A DNA stretch of 64,000 nucleotides. Source: Prolixibacteraceae bacterium UBA1413. Its GTDB lineage: Bacteria; Bacteroidota; Bacteroidia; Bacteroidales; Prolixibacteraceae. The stretch covers positions 1 to 64,000 of the forward strand of contig DBPT01000005.1 of the NCBI GenBank assembly GCA_002304925.1, written 5' to 3'. Positions 63,262 to 64,000 of the stretch are shown here, piece by piece. The translations under genes were made by a program, and so were the position numbers. The notes under the pieces were generated by a model that was not told where the DNA came from, made no database searches, and saw nothing but the letters and a program-made list of their open reading frames with translations. Position 1 is the first letter of the stretch. The number at the start of each line of letters is the position of its first letter.

Positions 63262-64000
63262 TCAGAATTTTACGGATAAAGGTACTTTTTTCAAATCTTT
63301 TCCGGAAAGTTTTCCCGGAACCAGGTAAAAGGTGCAGGAATACTCCCCTGCCGGGATCATGTAGGGAGCTGCAGGCCGGGCCACATCAGACCAAGTGTCG
63401 TTTCCGCCGACACCCATCTGCACCAGGTCGATGTTCAGGGTGATGAAGCCGGCTTCCCTAAGTTCATGGGTATGGCGTGCCCCGTGGATCATGGCATCGG
63501 TATAGGGCCGGGCGCTCATGCTAAGGAGCGAATCGGCCACGACAAGGAGTCCCCCGGAACTGTTATCAGACAAATACATCCAGCGGACATCGGTGCGGTT
63601 TCCGTTTTCCTGGGGCATCACGTAAGGTTCCAAAAATTGCGCCAGTGGCAGGGTATAGACTGCCGCATCCATGCCTGTCCGCCGGTCACAGTAGTTTTCA
63701 GGTTCCCCCCGGCCAAACCAGGTGACCGTTCTCAGATCATTGTGAATGGCGCACTGCATTCCCACTTTGGGAAGGAAAGGCAGACCGGTGTCGGCATGCA
63801 GTTCACAGGTGACTTTCACGGTGCCGTTCCCCGCCACCGTATAGATGACATCTGCTTCCGCTTTTCCGGCAATGACCGAATAGCGGCTTTTAACTTTCAC
63901 CGTTCCGAATTCGGGAGTCAGCAATGCTATATTCTTAAGCAGGGGCTTCCCCTGGTACCATTCCTCCATGATGAGATGGGGTTTCCAGCCGCGGCGGTCG
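63262..64000 (-). CDS. GH2-family beta-galactosidase, C-terminal part only (gene runs off the window)
   Basis: At least 246 codons are in frame up to the window edge. The apparent start at 63969 is internal, because the frame continues (GWKPHLIMEEWYQG) without a stop. The segment matches the C-terminal small-chain domain of LacZ-type GH2 enzymes: QCAIHNDLRTVTWFGRGEPENYCDRRTG, LEPYVMPQENGNRTDVRW and VQMGVGGNDTWSDV. The GRGP-like GRGEPENYCDR and GNDTW blocks are the family's C-terminal signature, lining the sugar site. It is co-directional with the next GH2 gene 5 bp downstream. The catalytic barrel lies beyond the window. Confidence 0.85.
   Translation of the reverse strand, partial: DRRGWKPHLIMEEWYQGKPLLKNIALLTPEFGTVKVKSRYSVIAGKAEADVIYTVAGNGTVKVTCELHADTGLPFLPKVGMQCAIHNDLRTVTWFGRGEPENYCDRRTGMDAAVYTLPLAQFLEPYVMPQENGNRTDVRWMYLSDNSSGGLLVVADSLLSMSARPYTDAMIHGARHTHELREAGFITLNIDLVQMGVGGNDTWSDVARPAAPYMIPAGEYSCTFYLVPGKLSGKDLKKVPLSVKF

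Overview
The window looks like Bacteroidota chromosome, most likely the Bacteroidia but outside the gut Bacteroides. It has two SusC/SusD outer-membrane pairs, lipoprotein glycoside hydrolases, TAnnTTTG-type promoter boxes and five proteins with type IX secretion (T9SS) C-terminal sorting domains. No marker gene allows a genus call. Nearly everything right of about 4.4 kb is one large pectin utilisation locus. Its enzyme set points to rhamnogalacturonan II (RG-II): a GH140-type apiosidase, a GH141-like beta-helix enzyme, a two-domain protein with the GH143-GH142 layout, a GH43, GH78 and GH106 rhamnosidases, GH2 enzymes and two PL1-type pectate lyases.

Layout. 1-45 is the 3' end of tRNA-Pro(UGG). 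46-4186 is a visibly more AT-rich 4.1 kb segment with a glutamine-amidotransferase-like lipoprotein, an OmpA-like lipoprotein and an unknown envelope protein. It is bounded by a 22-nt direct repeat of the tRNA 3' end and resembles an integrated island that has lost, or never had, an integrase. From 4402 to 41846 all genes run on the minus strand. In transcription order they are: a large T9SS beta-helix protein; an intrinsic terminator-like hairpin; a dense catabolic cluster (NAL/DapA-family aldolase, PdxA2, DUF1537 kinase, sodium/solute symporter); two tandem T9SS paralogues; SusC2/SusD2; two pectate lyases; a DUF6298-type protein; the GH140; SusC1/SusD1; a second terminator-like hairpin; then GH43, GH143-GH142, a BNR protein, a secreted TIM-barrel protein and the GH141-like enzyme.

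A LacI-family regulator (41929-42924, minus) is divergent from a plus-strand operon (43211-54030). That operon encodes a GH106-like lipoprotein, a CotH-domain T9SS protein, an FGGY kinase, an L-fucose-isomerase-like protein and a two-subunit transketolase. A minus-strand block (54051 to beyond 64000) holds GH78, GH106 and two GH2 genes.

How it may work together. Surface and periplasmic enzymes cut the homogalacturonan backbone and strip RG-II side chains, and SusC/D import the oligosaccharides. The isomerase-kinase-transketolase set matches the non-oxidative D-apiose route and would use the apiose released by GH140. The aldolase-PdxA2-DUF1537-symporter cluster fits, by stereochemical reasoning, a previously unassigned route for 3-deoxy-D-lyxo-heptulosarate (DHA), the acid released by the GH143 domain, via D-threonate to dihydroxyacetone phosphate. 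Three near-identical LacI-type operators (TGTAAACGTTNTCA) link the apiose operon, the regulator and the SusC1 operon into one regulon. Both pathways are inferences from sequence and context.
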